Source of the DNA: Gammaproteobacteria bacterium
GTDB lineage: Bacteria > Pseudomonadota > Gammaproteobacteria > JAURND01
DNA length: 64,000 nt
Assembly: GCA_035546635.1 (NCBI GenBank)
Contig: DASZWJ010000031.1
Coordinates: 1 to 64,000, forward strand
Direction: 5' to 3'
Part shown: positions 63,178-64,000 of the stretch, piece after piece
Position numbering within the stretch: position 1 is the first letter of the stretch
Layout: every line of letters starts with the position of its first letter
Made by a program: the position numbers and the translations under genes
The notes under the pieces: model-generated
What the model was told of the DNA's origin: nothing
The model's database searches: none
Seen by the model: the letters and a program-made list of their open reading frames with translations, nothing else

Positions 63178-64000
63178 ATGAATAAATCACAAACCAGAAT
63201 ACTACACGAACTCGCCAATTGCTACGGCGTACAAACCGCCTACTATGACGTATTTCGCGCAAGAAAAACCGCATCCAACCACAGCCTATTCAATGTCTTA
63301 AAATCCTTACGCGTCCCCGTTGAAACCGAGCATGATTTAGCCAATGCTTTACATGAGTTTTACCAAACCAACAATCAGCAAAAAGTCCAACCCGTACTCG
63401 TCGCCTGGGATGGCACACTCACCGCCGTCCCCTTACGCCTCACACAGCAAGAAGCGCATCACACGATACAATGTCGCTTGATTTATGAAGATGGTGCAGA
63501 AACCTCCTGGGATATCGATCTGTCTACACTACCTGTCATCAATAGCTCAACCTTTGATGGTAGCGATTATCTGCTCAAAACTTTTGCAATAACCCACACC
63601 CTACCCTGCGGGTATCATCGATTATTAATACAAACCCGAAAAAATCTATTCGAAACACTCATAGTCTCTGCACCGTTACAAGCTTACCGCCATCCTACCC
63701 AACCTATTGCAAAAAGTTTTGGCCTATTTACCCCAATATACGCGCTACATTCACAACACAGCATAGGCTGCGGTGATCTGACCGATTTTAAAAAACTAAT
63801 TTCATGGACTGCGCAACAACGCGGCAAATTTGTTTCCACCACCCCTTTACATGCTGCATTTTTAGATGAACCTTGCGAATTCAGCCCCTACTCTCCAGTG
63901 AGCCGCTTATTCTGGAATGAACTCTTCCTTGATATCACCGCTATCCCAGAATTCGAGGGAGAAATTCTTCCCGATGCAGTCAAAGCATTAAACGCCAGCC
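63178..64000 (+). CDS. malQ: 4-alpha-glucanotransferase (amylomaltase), partial
   Basis: Open from ATG 63178 to the window end (274 codons) with no stop. The stretch SIGCGDLTDFKKLISW and SPYSPVSRLFWNELFLDI are the MalQ/GH77 motifs; the region before them is the N-terminal extension seen in bacterial MalQ. It moves glucan segments between maltodextrins. The gene lies 13 bp after treS-mak and continues the alpha-glucan operon. Confidence 0.9.
   Translation, partial: MNKSQTRILHELANCYGVQTAYYDVFRARKTASNHSLFNVLKSLRVPVETEHDLANALHEFYQTNNQQKVQPVLVAWDGTLTAVPLRLTQQEAHHTIQCRLIYEDGAETSWDIDLSTLPVINSSTFDGSDYLLKTFAITHTLPCGYHRLLIQTRKNLFETLIVSAPLQAYRHPTQPIAKSFGLFTPIYALHSQHSIGCGDLTDFKKLISWTAQQRGKFVSTTPLHAAFLDEPCEFSPYSPVSRLFWNELFLDITAIPEFEGEILPDAVKALNAS

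Overview
The window looks like a chromosome segment of a gammaproteobacterium from the Legionellales (Coxiella, Legionella, Rickettsiella or Aquicella-like). This is inferred from gene content: an AT-rich genome, several eukaryote-like proteins (a small SET-domain protein, a DOT1-like methyltransferase, a protein ending in a CaaX box, large coiled-coil proteins with no enzymatic signature), Pht-like MFS transport, a possible PmrA-type promoter, and many small palindromic repeats between genes. No secretion-system gene is present, so every effector call here is inference.

Layout. 1-1630: a reverse transcriptase gene ending just before the 3' end of a tRNA-Asn gene, which suggests an island edge. 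1.8-3.2 kb: retropepsin-like protease plus rimK. 3.17-4.14 kb: a small cassette bracketed by inverted repeats, carrying a protein with a C-terminal CIIS box and a MITE with a clear 8-bp target duplication. 4.2-7.7 kb: YhhQ transporter, then a lysine 2,3-aminomutase (apparently started at AUA) and a LysP-like permease. 7.8-15.7 kb: hypothetical and effector-like genes, a beta-propeller, DJ-1/PfpI, SET protein, small lipoprotein. 15.8-17.7 kb: a bufferin (bufABC) copper-protection operon. 18.2-25.5 kb: one 2436-residue protein with an LRR-like region followed by several AAA+ modules. 25.8-27.5 kb: leucine-degradation genes. 27.6-31.2 kb: a 1200-residue coiled-coil protein built from repeated units. 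31.6-41.1 kb: housekeeping and transport genes (DUF1543, SDR, DOT1-like, MASE1, Pht-like MFS plus guanine deaminase, aldo/keto reductase, OsmC-GNAT-MFS operon).

41.3-44.9 kb: a type II restriction-modification pair and an IS1595 remnant sit between two partial copies of a DUF4351/Rpn-type gene that share 140 identical bases at an exact 3000-bp offset. 45.2-52.4 kb: a duplicated module, SemiSWEET transporter + PAS sensor kinase + unusual response regulator; the second copy has an extra unknown gene. 52.9-54.9 kb: a LuxR-type regulator with a degenerate receiver, a frameshifted gene, and a secreted two-domain lectin. 54.9-64 kb: an M20 amidohydrolase and an alpha-glucan/trehalose cluster (GH100-like hydrolase, GlgE, fused TreS-maltokinase, MalQ running off the end).

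The most promising undescribed material is the duplicated SemiSWEET/kinase/regulator locus, the giant LRR-AAA+ protein, the CaaX cassette, the restriction-modification insertion, and the dispersed palindromes that have supplied the last codons of four different genes.
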